From: Amoebidium appalachense
Lineage: Eukaryota > Ichthyosporea
Direction of reading: 5' to 3'
Length of the DNA stretch: 61,809 nt
NCBI GenBank assembly: GCA_963693365.1
Contig: CAVNZM010000026.1
Location: 1-61,809 of the forward strand
In this document: piece after piece, positions 28,284 to 37,560 of the stretch
How positions within the stretch are numbered: the stretch's first letter is position 1
How the letters are laid out: the number at the start of each line of letters is the position of its first letter
Position numbers and translations under genes: made by a program
The notes under the pieces: generated by a model
Told to the model about the DNA's origin: nothing
Seen by the model: the letters and a program-made list of their open reading frames with translations, nothing else
Database searches by the model: none

Positions 28284-28754
28284 ATGGACTTCTCAAATGC
28301 GATTGGCTTAATCATTCTAATGCTTACTCTTGGCGTATTGATATGGGCATACTCCAAGTACGAACCCAAACCCGACCCTGGCAAAACCGACAGTACCCCT
28401 GCAGTCAAACGGACACAGTGGTATGCTTTCGACCAAGTGGGGGACCACAGCACGGACAACACGTTTAACGACTGGCAAGACCCGGTGAACTATGGGTACA
28501 CGTCAGCCAGTCAGTGCATTAACCGATGCCAATCTACGAGTGGATGCGAACAGGTGGGCTTTTCGCCATGGCAGGATATGGACGGGAAGCGGCCAAAAGG
28601 CTATTGCTACATGAGAAAAGCCGTCAACAAATGGCCGTTGGATGCGTGGTCAAACAAGTCCGGTGTGGCTGCCTGGGACTCGCAGGTCACGTATGTGATG
28701 GCCGCAAAAGTGCCGGAGAGCGAGAAGCAACATGGCAAGCTGGTTGAGTTCTAG
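28284..28754 (+). CDS. Signal-anchored protein with a small Cys domain
   Basis: 156 residues. A hydrophobic N-terminal anchor (AIGLIILMLTLGVLIWAY) is followed by a compact domain with CINRCQSTSGCEQVGFSP and GYCYMRK. The C..C......C......C order with aromatic residues is like PAN/apple-type or WSC-type surface domains found on envelope proteins, but I cannot assign it. AATAAA follows 20 bases after the stop. Confidence 0.6.
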   Translation: MDFSNAIGLIILMLTLGVLIWAYSKYEPKPDPGKTDSTPAVKRTQWYAFDQVGDHSTDNTFNDWQDPVNYGYTSASQCINRCQSTSGCEQVGFSPWQDMDGKRPKGYCYMRKAVNKWPLDAWSNKSGVAAWDSQVTYVMAAKVPESEKQHGKLVEF

Positions 28755-28938
28755 CATGAATCAGATGAACCAATCAAATAAAGGCTGGCATTTCCATTGC
28801 CCTCTGGTTTGGTTGCACGCTGCTACAAAGATATTTGGCAACCTTGTTTTTCTATGTCGTATATATGGCCAATTTGATATTTGATCTTGTTTGATCTTGT
28901 GTCTAGAGCTGGCTTCTTTTTTATTGTGCCCCAATGTA

Positions 28939-30297
28939 ATGTCGCATGCGCGCTCCCGCATCCTTGACGACATGGCGTCCCACATCGATTTCTCGGCAGC
29001 CGTGGCGCGCCGGGCAGCGTTCCCGCACGGGCCAGCCCTGCCCTCGGCCCCCCGCAGCGTGTCGGTGCCGAGCGAGGCGCCCCCGCGTGTCGAGCCCCCG
29101 CAGCCGCCGCAGGGCCAGTGGCGCTACCACTTCGTGACGGGCGGGTCCGAGTGCCGGCCGCTGCAGGTGGAGTTTCCCGCCACCCAGTCCGTGCACGGCA
29201 TCCGTGTTGAGGGCTTCAAGGCGCACAGCGTGTACGACGTGTGCGAGGGCGCCAACAAGCTCACGCTGTCGCTGTCGTACCTGGACTCGCCCGACGGCCG
29301 GCCCCCAGGCATGTGGGTGAAGGCGTCCACCGACGTGTACCTGCCTGTGGGCAACTACACCCTGGACACCCTGTGCGCCGAACTCGAGATGCGTCTGGAC
29401 GCCGCCATCGCCGCATGCTTCAACCCCAGCTACAGCCCCGAGGAGGTGGCGGACATTTTGGAGATGTACCCGGACACGCTGCCCTACTACGCCAGCGTCA
29501 CACACACGGAGCGGTTGCGCCGGGACGCCGAGCGCAACGGCGAGGCGTGGACCAGGCACCAGGACTTTGTGTGCAAGACGCGGTGGGCGCCACGCCGGCA
29601 GGGCCCGCGCGACGAGATCGCATTCGAGGCGCTGATGCTCGCGCAGCTGTACTACAGGGAGAACGCATGGGCGTGGCGTGAGCTGGCCAACGAGCGTGAC
29701 GCCCACGGGCGCATCCAGTGGCCGTTCCACAACACGCTGTACAACCTCATGACGCCCTCGAAGCTCGCGCTGCCCGGGCGACTGGTCATCAGCATCCACC
29801 ACCGCAAGAACATGGACCCGGACACCATGAAGCACTGGCTGCCGTATGCGTCGGTGCCGACGTTCTCGCTTGACGTGTGCCGGGGGCTCGGGAACGTGCT
29901 GGGAATGGCGGCCGGCGCGCACGTCAGCCACAGCCTGACAGCGGGGCTGCCTCCGCTGGCCCGCTACTTCGACGGGCGAGACCATGCGGCCGTGGAGGAG
30001 GGCGACCAGCAGCTGCCGTGCCAGGGCGACAACATCCAGTGCGTGTTTGGGACGGATGCACCCCTGGGCCCGCGGGGGGCGCTCATGGTGCACGTCATGC
30101 AGGGCGAGACGAACCTGCAGGGGCGCATCATGGCGCCGGGCGTGCAGGGGGCGGCGGGCGGGGCGGTGGACGACATGCTGGCGAGCCCGCAGATCTTGGG
30201 GACGCTGGATCACGTCGACACGCTGCGGCTGGTGGTGGTGGACGAGACCGGGACAAGGGTGACTGGGTGTTTCTCGGCGCTGGTCGCGGTTAAATAA
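28939..30297 (+). CDS. Structural protein candidate, penton-like
   Basis: 452 residues from the ATG at 28939 (a second ATG at 28972 is also possible). A Pro-rich N terminus precedes a beta-rich domain. The segment DVYLPVGNYTLDTLCAELE mirrors the corresponding PEGRYTAAYL segment of the larger structural candidate at 12370-14736, and the C terminus LVVVDETGTRVTGCFSALV mirrors its VEVRDLEDNLVVGRYTVLL. The middle holds FSLDVCRGLGNVLGM, akin to the LG(I/F)s motif. These are the hallmarks of penton or minor-capsid-like proteins of polinton-related elements. It is intact, GC-rich, and ends in TAAATAAAAG. Confidence 0.6.
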   Translation: MSHARSRILDDMASHIDFSAAVARRAAFPHGPALPSAPRSVSVPSEAPPRVEPPQPPQGQWRYHFVTGGSECRPLQVEFPATQSVHGIRVEGFKAHSVYDVCEGANKLTLSLSYLDSPDGRPPGMWVKASTDVYLPVGNYTLDTLCAELEMRLDAAIAACFNPSYSPEEVADILEMYPDTLPYYASVTHTERLRRDAERNGEAWTRHQDFVCKTRWAPRRQGPRDEIAFEALMLAQLYYRENAWAWRELANERDAHGRIQWPFHNTLYNLMTPSKLALPGRLVISIHHRKNMDPDTMKHWLPYASVPTFSLDVCRGLGNVLGMAAGAHVSHSLTAGLPPLARYFDGRDHAAVEEGDQQLPCQGDNIQCVFGTDAPLGPRGALMVHVMQGETNLQGRIMAPGVQGAAGGAVDDMLASPQILGTLDHVDTLRLVVVDETGTRVTGCFSALVAVK

Positions 30298-30324
30298 AAG
30301 AGACTCCCAGATAATTCCTGACCT

Positions 30325-30840
30325 CTACCCGCCCATAGCCGCCCTGTCAGCGGGGCGTTCAACCTGTGGGAACCTAGGCACGAACGAGAAGGACTCGAAT
30401 GTCGCGTACGCCGCACGGCGCGCCACAGCCATGCCGCAGTGACGCGCGCGCTCCTGGAACTGCTGGTAGCGGTCGGTGTACTGGGGATCGGACGACGTCT
30501 CCATGAGGAACACGCCAAACCTGTCCTCCTCCTCGTCACCGAAGAAGATGATGTTGACGACGACGGGGACCCCCTCGAGCCGCCCGACCATGAGCCAGTT
30601 GTAGTGCCCCCTCCCATGGATCATCCAGGGCTCCCGCGCCTGTGCGCTTTCGATCAAGAACAGAAACGACTCCTGCCCGGACAACACATCCTCGCACGGC
30701 AGTGTCAGCTGCAAGTAGAATGTGTTCGGCTGGCCCAGCCGTGGTATCATTTCGGCCAAATCCGAGCCGCCGTCGATAAACACCTCGTGGTCGTAATCCG
30801 CGTCCCATCCCCATGTGGCGTGTGATGTGCCGGTCCCCAT
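30325..30840 (-). CDS. Unknown protein, 171 aa
   Basis: An ATG at 30840 starts MGTGTSHATWG; a longer start at 30936 would overlap the divergent resolvase gene. The middle is a tight beta-rich fold (HYNWLMVGRLEGVPVVVNII, FGVFLMETS). No family is recognised. It shares a 79-base divergent promoter region with the resolvase gene. Confidence 0.6.
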   Translation of the reverse strand: MGTGTSHATWGWDADYDHEVFIDGGSDLAEMIPRLGQPNTFYLQLTLPCEDVLSGQESFLFLIESAQAREPWMIHGRGHYNWLMVGRLEGVPVVVNIIFFGDEEEDRFGVFLMETSSDPQYTDRYQQFQERARHCGMAVARRAAYATFESFSFVPRFPQVERPADRAAMGG

Positions 30841-30882
30841 GCCTGTGCCGACAATATTCTTGTAAACGAGTCGGGCAGGGAT

Positions 30883-30894
30883 GGCATAAAAGGG
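30883..30894 (+). promoter_or_regulatory. TATA-like box of the resolvase gene
   Basis: GGCATAAAAGGG, 25 bases before the ATG at 30920. One base departs from the AGGTATAAAAG motif. Confidence 0.5.
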
Positions 30895-30919
30895 AATCCC
30901 CCAACCCCCCACCCCCACA

Positions 30920-31528
30920 ATGCGTGTGGCCGCCATCGACGTCGGCTTCCTGAACCTGGTGGTGTGCGTGCTCAGCACCACCGACGACCCGCGCACGCCC
31001 TTCATCATCCACACGTGGGACCGCTGGCTCGTGGGCAACCCGGACACCACGGCCACGGTGCTGGTGGAGCTGCTGCTGCGCCGGCTGCACGAGGACCGCG
31101 CGCTGTTTGTGGACGTCGACATGGTCGTCATCGAGCGCCAGATGGTCACCAAGCTGAGCGTGCTGGCGCACGCGCTGCAGGCGTACTTCCTCACCCTCAG
31201 ATTGACCAATGGCCACGGGCCCGGCGTGGTGCTGCAGCACGGCACGCGCAAGAACCAGTGCGGGGCGTGGCTCGCCCGCCACGGAATGGCTCCTGCGGAG
31301 ACGGGCAAGGCGGCGTATGCGGTGTACAAGCGGCGTGCGGTGGTCGACACGCTGCAGGCGCTCAAGCTGCAGAGCGAGCAGGGGTGGCGGGACAAGTTTG
31401 GGCGGGAGGGCAAGAAGGACGACATGGCGGACGCGCTGCTGCACGGGCTGTGGTACCTGTTCTGTCGGACCCAGAAGGGGGGGTCACGCTGGGGGCATAT
31501 GCAGGCAAACGGACAGTGTACAAAATAA
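30920..31528 (+). CDS. RuvC/A22-type Holliday-junction resolvase
   Basis: 202 residues with the acidic catalytic series of the poxvirus A22 / RuvC-like nuclease family: an N-terminal strand AIDVGFLNLVVCVL (Asp), VVIERQM (Glu), and KKDDMADALLHG (Asp pair) at the C terminus. Such enzymes resolve branched or concatemeric viral DNA before packaging. Length is usual for the family. It is another hallmark gene of nucleocytoplasmic viruses and supports a virus that replicates through concatemers or recombination. All motifs are intact. Confidence 0.88.
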   Translation: MRVAAIDVGFLNLVVCVLSTTDDPRTPFIIHTWDRWLVGNPDTTATVLVELLLRRLHEDRALFVDVDMVVIERQMVTKLSVLAHALQAYFLTLRLTNGHGPGVVLQHGTRKNQCGAWLARHGMAPAETGKAAYAVYKRRAVVDTLQALKLQSEQGWRDKFGREGKKDDMADALLHGLWYLFCRTQKGGSRWGHMQANGQCTK

Positions 31529-31538
31529 AATTGGCAAT

Positions 31539-31800
31539 TCATCTCTTTATTTCTTTCTCATAGACCGGCTTCCGGTCCCATGGACCGGAGGTAGAGATCG
31601 GCCCGTTGGTTGTCGGTGTCGAGCTTGACTGCATATCTGCACTGCAGATTTTCCCCTCCAACTTAGCAATGAGTTCCTTTGTCCCCTTCAACTTGTACCA
31701 ATCAAACCAAAACTGTCTGCGCCCCCCACCCCGGGCTGTCACAGTGGTACCTGTTCTGCAGGCGTGGGAGGTCGGGGAAGATGTAAGAATAAAGCGCTTT
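31539..31800 (-). pseudogene. Remnant ORF with duplicated module
   Basis: The minus-strand frame holds FDWYKLKGTKELIAKLEGKI but no in-frame ATG upstream, so it is a fragment. A near copy (FDWYELKGTKQLIAKLDGKI) is encoded at 33657-33730. It may be the C-terminal end of a lost gene. Confidence 0.45.
31646..31722. repeat. Direct repeat, left copy
   Basis: ATCTGCACTGCAGATTTTCC and the next 55 bases to AATCAAACCA match 33652-33728 at about 85% identity in the same orientation, on either side of the Bro-family gene. Confidence 0.75.
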
Positions 31801-31873
31801 GTTTCATGGAGACTCAATGCTACACGGATGACAATTAGCCTAGCTCAGGGTATGAAAAAGCATGCCTGAGAAA

Positions 31874-33431
31874 TCAACAGCCCAGTCTGGGCTGCACGCT
31901 GGCGGGGACCAGCCCCTCGTATGCGTTCCTGAACACCTGCGCCGTGTACTTGAACTCGGCAACCTCCGGGCTGTGGGGTACCTCCCGCTCCAGCCAAACC
32001 GCCGTGGCCAAGATGATGGTGTAGGCCTGGCGGGCAGTGATCTCTGTGGACATGACCGCACGTCCCCAGCCGAGTGCTGAGCGCAGCTTGATGGCGCGCT
32101 GGATAGCCATGTCAGCTCCGATGACCCCCACCACTGCCGTGTCGGGCTTGTCGGTGTAGATGTCCACGTTCAGCACCTCGAGTACATAGCGGCGCACGAG
32201 TCCAACAGAGCCCTTGGTAGACCCTCCAAACATGGCGGCGGTGACGCTGCGGGGAAGGTTGTACAGGCGGTCACGCAGGAAGGGGTTGCCTGTGCCACCG
32301 AGGGCGGAGCTGTCCGGGTCCTCGGGTAGGATGCGGGGGGTGAAGGCCTGGGCGGTGCTGTTGAGGGCGCTGGTGAGGCGGGCCACGTGGGACTTGCTGT
32401 ACTCGATGATGAGCTGCTGGTGCTCAATGAGGGTGTCCCGGTCTCGGATGGTCTTGTTGCGCTCCTCGATGGTAATGTTCCGGTCCTCGATTGTGCGCTG
32501 CATGTTCTGGAGCAGCGTCTGCCAGTAGGCAGCCCCGTGCTCCTCGGATCCCCCCGGCACCCCCGTTCTCCACGTACTCCCCGAACAGGCGAGCGCCGCT
32601 GCCCTCGGGGAGGGACTCCTGAAGACGACGGTTGGCGCGCACCTCGTCAACCAAAGTCTCGTCACCACCCAGGTAGCGCACGATGAGCTCAGCGGCCGCA
32701 GCCTTGAAAGCAGCAACCTTGGGACCGGTCAGGGCCAGGATGATGCGCACCAGCTGCTTAGCATCGGCAATTGGGGTTGAACGCTCCTGATCGACCCACT
32801 CCGAAAGCTGGAGTGAGTTAATCAGTCCGGGTTCGGCCACTGTCAGCTCGTTGATCTTTTGATGTGGGTTGCCATAGCCAATCGCAACGAGCACATCAAA
32901 CACATCCGCCTTCCGGGGCACGGTGTTGGTGCAGCGGATGGTCTTGCCGCTCCAGTCACCACCACCCTCTCCGAACTTGAACAGGGTCGCGGCCAGCCCG
33001 TCGCCGTCGAGGTCCATGCCCGGAACCGCCGTGGGCAGCTGGCGCATGGCTTCGGCAAGGGCCTTGTTGTCCGCCACCTTCCAGATGCTGATGGAGGGGT
33101 CGCCGAGTACACCACGCACGGAGGTGGCGTGCACCTGTTCACGCAGGCGGACGAGGGACAGGGTCTTGCCGGACGGCAGGGTGCGGGTGTCCTGGGCGAC
33201 AACCCCAAATCGCTTGGTGTCGCCGAGGGCTGTGGCGGCACGCTCGTGCAGGTCGGTGTGGTCGGAGAGGAGCGCCCAGTAGCGGATGCGGGAGCGCTCG
33301 GGGTCAAGCAGAAGGGTGCGGATGGTGTCCTCAAGGGATGCGTTCTCCTCCATACTGTCGTCCGTGTCCATGCTGTCGATGTTGTCGCTCTGCATGTTGT
33401 TGTTGATGTCCATGTTCTGGGTTGTCTCCAT
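31874..33431 (-). pseudogene. Bro-like family gene, frameshifted
   Basis: Starts at an ATG at 33431 behind a TATA box, with an acidic N terminus (DNIDSMDTDDSMEENASLED). A central domain ends with AAELIVRYLGGDETLVDEVR, the family signature seen in the genes at 23239 and 35906. The frame then changes in a G6 run at about 32553-32568, and a second frame to 31874 carries a coiled coil (MQRTIEDRNITIEERNK) and a C-terminal domain. Both parts are otherwise undisturbed, so the break is recent or a read error. The protein resembles Bro/KilA-type regulators. The two 75-base direct repeats flank it. Confidence 0.6.
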
Positions 33432-33475
33432 CTTGATGGTTGCTGCAGAATGATGAATTATGGTCTGGACTGCTC

Positions 33476-33486
33476 CTTTTATACCT
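33476..33486 (-). promoter_or_regulatory. TATA box before the gene at 33431
   Basis: AGGTATAAAAG on the minus strand, 45 bases before the ATG. Confidence 0.7.
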
Positions 33487-33651
33487 TCAGGTCTAACCAC
33501 CGATGGTGCCAAAATCGATGGTGATGGTGAGTTTGGGCACCAAACTAATGAACCCTGAATTTCAGGGATGATGATTATTGTCTCATTCGGATGTTGATCA
33601 CAATTGTCGGACGACCCGACAACAGCGAACACATATCTGACCGCACAATAT

Positions 33652-33728
33652 TATCTGCACTGCAGATTTTTCCGTCCAACTTGGCAATGAGCTGCTTTGT
33701 CCCCTTCAGCTCGTACCAATCAAACCAC
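33652..33728. repeat. Direct repeat, right copy
   Basis: Pairs with 31646-31722. It encodes FDWYELKGTKQLIAKLDGKI on the minus strand. Confidence 0.75.
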
Positions 33729-33786
33729 GCGTATCTGTCACATAATTAGTATGAAAGAGAAGCAAGCCAGAGATATCACAGATATA

Positions 33787-35298
33787 TCACACACTTGCAT
33801 TCGGAGTTGTCGATGCTGCGATCCCGATGTCTTCCACAAGCCGCTCCCCATCCCTGCGCCTCGGCAGTCCTGCGGCTTCAAGCTCGGCATCGGTCAACAC
33901 GACCGTTTTCTTGGTTATTACCTCTCGTATTACCTGTCTGTACCGTGGGTCATCAAGATTCGGCTGCACCACATCTATCTCTCCTCCATGCATCTTAGCC
34001 CAGTAGAGTTCGGTCAGTTGCTTCCCGTACAGGGACAACACGGCCCCGATTTTGTAGACTGCCCGGAATCCTCTGTCCACCTTCTCAAGCTTTGTCGTTA
34101 TATGATTGCAGACCCGTTCCCCAATGGTGTTTCCATTGCCCGGTTGGGAACCCCAGTCGAAGCTTGACGTGCGCAGGAGTATGTAGACCATCAACCAGGA
34201 GGCACATGCCGAGTCGTGTATTTCGTTTCTATCGACAAGCCCCTCATACAAAACCCTCCCAAAACTTGTCTGAAGGCTCTTACATACAGATTCGTGTTGG
34301 TAGGTGCGCAGAACTTTCGAGCTTCCAGTGTAACCGGCCCCCTCAAGGAACATACAGAGGGCGTCAGCGATTAGCCCTGCCGGGGCAGACATGTTAAAGC
34401 ACTCAACCACCTTGACTTGCGAATCGATAATGATAACAGAAGCATGCTCTGGGCTCGACACATGCATTATATAGTAGCGCTCACGCTCTTGGCTTTTCAG
34501 CCAGGAAGAGAGGTTCGACACAGATGCTTTCGAGCATCTGAAACCCCACTTTCCTGCTGACACCTTCCAAGTGGACATTTTACCATTGTCCGTCACAACA
34601 CCGAGTGCTGGTGTGGACTTGGGGACAGCATCACCATTATACTCTATTTTGAGGGATGTGCCAGGGGAAAAACGAACAGATTTTGGCAGATAGGTTTGCA
34701 GCAGTACGAAGGTGTTGTCCCGAGACATGACGCCACACCCTGCCACAGCCGGTGAGGCTTCAACGGAGCCAACCCCAATCAGCTCGGTCAGTGACTTCTG
34801 AAGATCAACGAGGCCGTTGTACCAGTCAAATAGAAGTGGCCACGTTTTTTGTATGTCCTCCATCATGTCCGAGGGCGTAGGTCTTCCAGGGACAATAGCC
34901 TGTTTGTACTTTTCGGCCACGTAGGGAGCACACTTCACCACAATCGACCCGAAACGGTGCTTCCGCTGGTCCACGAGAAACCGGCTTTTTGAATCATACC
35001 TTACAGCAAACTTGTATTCCGTACCAGCTGTTTGACGCATACAAATAAACAACAATCTGTAGCCACCCAGCCCTGCTTCAAAAACCAGAGATGTAACACA
35101 GGTCAGACAGACTGGTTCGACATCATTTTGAGTGCTCCACAAGTTGATGGAGAGACAGACGTCCTCCATAGCCCACTTGTATGTCTGGGTGTTGCGGGGT
35201 TTCAGATGTGCGTCTTCCAACTTGAAATGTTGGGTATTGCGTTTGACAAACTTGAAGAAGCAGTGGGGCTTTACCGACAATGTCTGTGTTGAAGCCAT
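33787..35298 (-). CDS. Possible Ulp1/adenain-like cysteine protease
   Basis: A 503-residue protein with an ATG at 35298. The N-terminal 250 residues match nothing I know. Residues 276-380 show the order expected of C48-type proteases: His285 in EHASVIIID, an acidic residue near 299 (VVECFNM), and Cys365 in DSACASWLMVYILL, which matches the gyCaaWsl.yl helix of viral and eukaryotic Ulp1-like enzymes. The Gln of the oxyanion hole is not clear. In adenoviruses and giant viruses such proteases process virion proteins. The base composition is AT-richer than the left half of the block, so it may have entered later. Confidence 0.4.
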   Translation of the reverse strand: MASTQTLSVKPHCFFKFVKRNTQHFKLEDAHLKPRNTQTYKWAMEDVCLSINLWSTQNDVEPVCLTCVTSLVFEAGLGGYRLLFICMRQTAGTEYKFAVRYDSKSRFLVDQRKHRFGSIVVKCAPYVAEKYKQAIVPGRPTPSDMMEDIQKTWPLLFDWYNGLVDLQKSLTELIGVGSVEASPAVAGCGVMSRDNTFVLLQTYLPKSVRFSPGTSLKIEYNGDAVPKSTPALGVVTDNGKMSTWKVSAGKWGFRCSKASVSNLSSWLKSQERERYYIMHVSSPEHASVIIIDSQVKVVECFNMSAPAGLIADALCMFLEGAGYTGSSKVLRTYQHESVCKSLQTSFGRVLYEGLVDRNEIHDSACASWLMVYILLRTSSFDWGSQPGNGNTIGERVCNHITTKLEKVDRGFRAVYKIGAVLSLYGKQLTELYWAKMHGGEIDVVQPNLDDPRYRQVIREVITKKTVVLTDAELEAAGLPRRRDGERLVEDIGIAASTTPNASV

Positions 35299-35425
35299 CT
35301 ACACAACAGCCGAATTTTTCGACATATGGGTGGTTCCCTGGGACAGTTTCGGGTGGGTTCCTGCGCGGGGCTGGGGGGAGGGAGGGGGATTGCGTCCATT
35401 CTGTGACCGATATATGCAAAAGAGT

Positions 35426-35827
35426 TTATATCCCTGCTGCACCGATGCCAGCAGGCTTGACGCAGCAGAAGTCCGGCGCGCACGGCATCGACGTGGCCCT
35501 GCGCCGCTTGCACCGCAGCACCCCGCCGGTCTTGGGGTCCGGTCGGTAGAGGTTGCAGCCCACAAACTGGTTGCACGGCACGAGCGACGGATTCTGCGGC
35601 ACCACCGTGCGGCACAGCCACCCGCACCCCACCCCCGGCACCGGCACCTGCGAGCACACGGGCGCTGCGGCGGCCGTCTGCGCAACGAGCCGTGTGCATC
35701 TGGGCAGTACGGTGGGGGTGGGCGTCGGGGTGGTTGGCGCCGGCGTCGGGGGGGCCGTCACGTAGCTGGCGGCGGCGGCGGCGGCTTGTGCAAGTAGGGC
35801 AACGAGCACGTACATTACCGTGTGCAT
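35426..35827 (-). CDS. Secreted Cys-rich protein, 133 aa
   Basis: Signal peptide (YVLVALLAQAAAAAASYV), a Thr/Pro linker (APTTPTPTPTVLP), then about 95 residues with 10 Cys (CGWLCRTVV, CNQFVGCNLY, CAPDFCCVK). Likely a disulphide-stabilised exported or surface protein. No family recognised. Confidence 0.6.
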   Translation of the reverse strand: MHTVMYVLVALLAQAAAAAASYVTAPPTPAPTTPTPTPTVLPRCTRLVAQTAAAAPVCSQVPVPGVGCGWLCRTVVPQNPSLVPCNQFVGCNLYRPDPKTGGVLRCKRRRATSMPCAPDFCCVKPAGIGAAGI

Positions 35828-35905
35828 GGATAATAGTTGTGGGGGCGGGGGGAGGGGGAAGGGGGAGATTCCTGGAAAACGAAACTTTGAAGGTATGTCG
35901 TGGGG

Positions 35906-37061
35906 CTACTGCGCTTGCTCCTGGCTGGCTTTCTTGAAGACGCTGATGACGAGGTCCCTTGTCAAGTCGTCCTCCATGTGCTCCCTCGCCATCTCCAGCA
36001 TGGCCACCGCAAAGGTCACAAAGTCCACACGGAACAGCTCGCGCTCAACGTTCTTGTGTTTAAGCGCGGTGTGCAGACACTTCTCTGCAAGCGCCAGCTG
36101 CTCGGACGGCACGGGAAGCGCAAAGAGCAGGCGCTTGTTGGGCCCCACATGCCACGTACCGGCCTGCTTCATGCGGCCCTTCACGTCCTTCAGGCTCTGG
36201 CCGATCTTCAGACAGGGGGGGTCGCCATACTCGGACACAAACACGTAGATACCGGACTGCTGCTTGGTGCACACGTGGTTGGTGACCCGGCGCAGCTCAT
36301 CACTGGCATCCTCGAATTCCGATGGAATGTGGTCCTGCTTGAGATTGTCTGTGGTCTGAAGTTCCAGAAGCCGACACTGCACCTCGAGTTTCAGGCGCTC
36401 CTCGCGAATCAGGGCGCGTTCCTCGCGCATCCTCACGATCTCTGTGTACTGGGAAGATTCTGCAATGCGCGCCTCCTTGTACAGACTCAGTACAGTTTCC
36501 ATCTCGGCCTGGTTGGTCATGAACTGGGTGATGTCTCCGAGCTTCAGTCTCTTGGGCTCCCTCTCGGGGGTGCCGGCCACACCCATTTCCCCCCTCACAC
36601 TGTCGCGCATGAAAGCGTTGGGTCCTGACGGGTTGGCCGCTGCCGTGGCACGGTTACGCTCGATGTCTTCGACCAAGGTCTCGTCCCCACCTTCCAGGCG
36701 CGCTATGTCTCGGGCCCACTTGTCAACGAGGGCAGATCCATAGCGGGAGCCGGATGCCATCTTGAAGGTCAGTTTCACCAACGATGAAGCAGGAACACCA
36801 GGAGGGGCTTTGTCCCCGAACCTCAAAGGCCTCATTTTGAGGCCTTTGATTTCCTCTTCATTCATAATTCGTCTGAGATACTCAGCGGCCGCATGTCTGT
36901 CCAAACCACGCACCAGCATTGTATAATCCACAAGACTGGCGTATCTTAACACCTTCGGATTCAGCAACTCGCACGACATAGTCACCAATGCAGATGGTGT
37001 CGCCTTTTTTTGCGGCGACCTCGTTTCCGGTCAATACAAGATCTGTGTGTTCGGAATTCAT
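35906..37061 (-). pseudogene. T5orf172/Bro family protein (one frameshift)
   Basis: An ATG at 37061 lies 38 bases after a TATA box and opens a short frame (MNSEHTDLVLTGNEVAAKKG). A second frame from about 36980 to 35906 carries the body, with a switch near 36975. The body holds the family block ARLEGGDETLVEDIERNR, a charged coil (RMREERALIREERLKLEVQ), and a C-terminal GIY-YIG-type T5orf172 domain (GIYVFVSEYGDPPCLKIGQS, GRMKQAGTWH). The T5orf172 domain is common in Bro-like proteins of large DNA viruses and phages. It is the only copy here that keeps it. Confidence 0.6.
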
Positions 37062-37099
37062 AGTTTGGGAAACTGAGGTGTTGTCATGTGTGTTGAGTC

Positions 37100-37109
37100 C
37101 TTTTATACT
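37100..37109 (-). promoter_or_regulatory. TATA box before the gene at 37061
   Basis: AGTATAAAAG on the minus strand, one base away from the common motif. Confidence 0.6.
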
Positions 37110-37114
37110 CTTGG

Positions 37115-37510
37115 CCTCGCTCACATGGTTAACTTCGTTGGACATCAGGCGCTTGATATAATTGGTACAGATCCTTCGGAACTTGATGCGCGCGCTTGCC
37201 AGGGAGCAGGAAGATGATCTCGAGGATGAACTTGAAGGGAGCTACATTGTGTCAACTTGCCCCTTCCATCGATGCGGAGAACGTGGTGTCCCTCAGACAC
37301 CATCTTCTTGATGTTGGAGTCTGTGGAATTCCTAAGGTCTGCCCATGCACACTTCGCTGCATTGGTGGTGCCTAGTACCAGGGATGCTACGTCCAGCACA
37401 CTTGCCATCTTGGTATCTTGGTCAATGCGAACAGTAGCATCCTTGAACTGGGGGAACTCCCTCCACAGAAGCGACATGTCCACCTTTGAGTTGGTCTGTC
37501 CGGTAGCCAT
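37115..37510 (-). pseudogene. Decayed copy of the 24166 gene
   Basis: Starts at an ATG at 37510, 38 bases after a full TATA box. DMSLLWREFPQFKDATVRID parallels the N terminus of the gene at 24166 almost residue for residue. After about 37250 the coding thread passes through two further frames (LEIIFLLPGKRAH, then KFRRICTNYIKRLM) and then runs into the promoter of the next gene. At least two frameshifts and loss of the C-terminal half make this a pseudogene. Confidence 0.7.
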
Positions 37511-37547
37511 CCTGTGTCAGACTGACCCCAGTTGGCTGTGTGTGCTC

Positions 37548-37558
37548 CTTTTATACCT
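37548..37558 (-). promoter_or_regulatory. TATA box before the decayed copy
   Basis: AGGTATAAAAG on the minus strand, 38 bases before the ATG at 37510. Confidence 0.7.
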
Positions 37559-37560
37559 GC

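Noticed and set aside
28921-30213. 430-residue minus-strand frame opposite the penton-like gene
   Set aside because: Antisense shadow with His/Arg/Val-rich artefact composition.
30920-31528. Transposase interpretation of the RuvC-like gene
   Set aside because: The motif order and small size match A22-type resolvases and there is no DNA-binding transposase extension.
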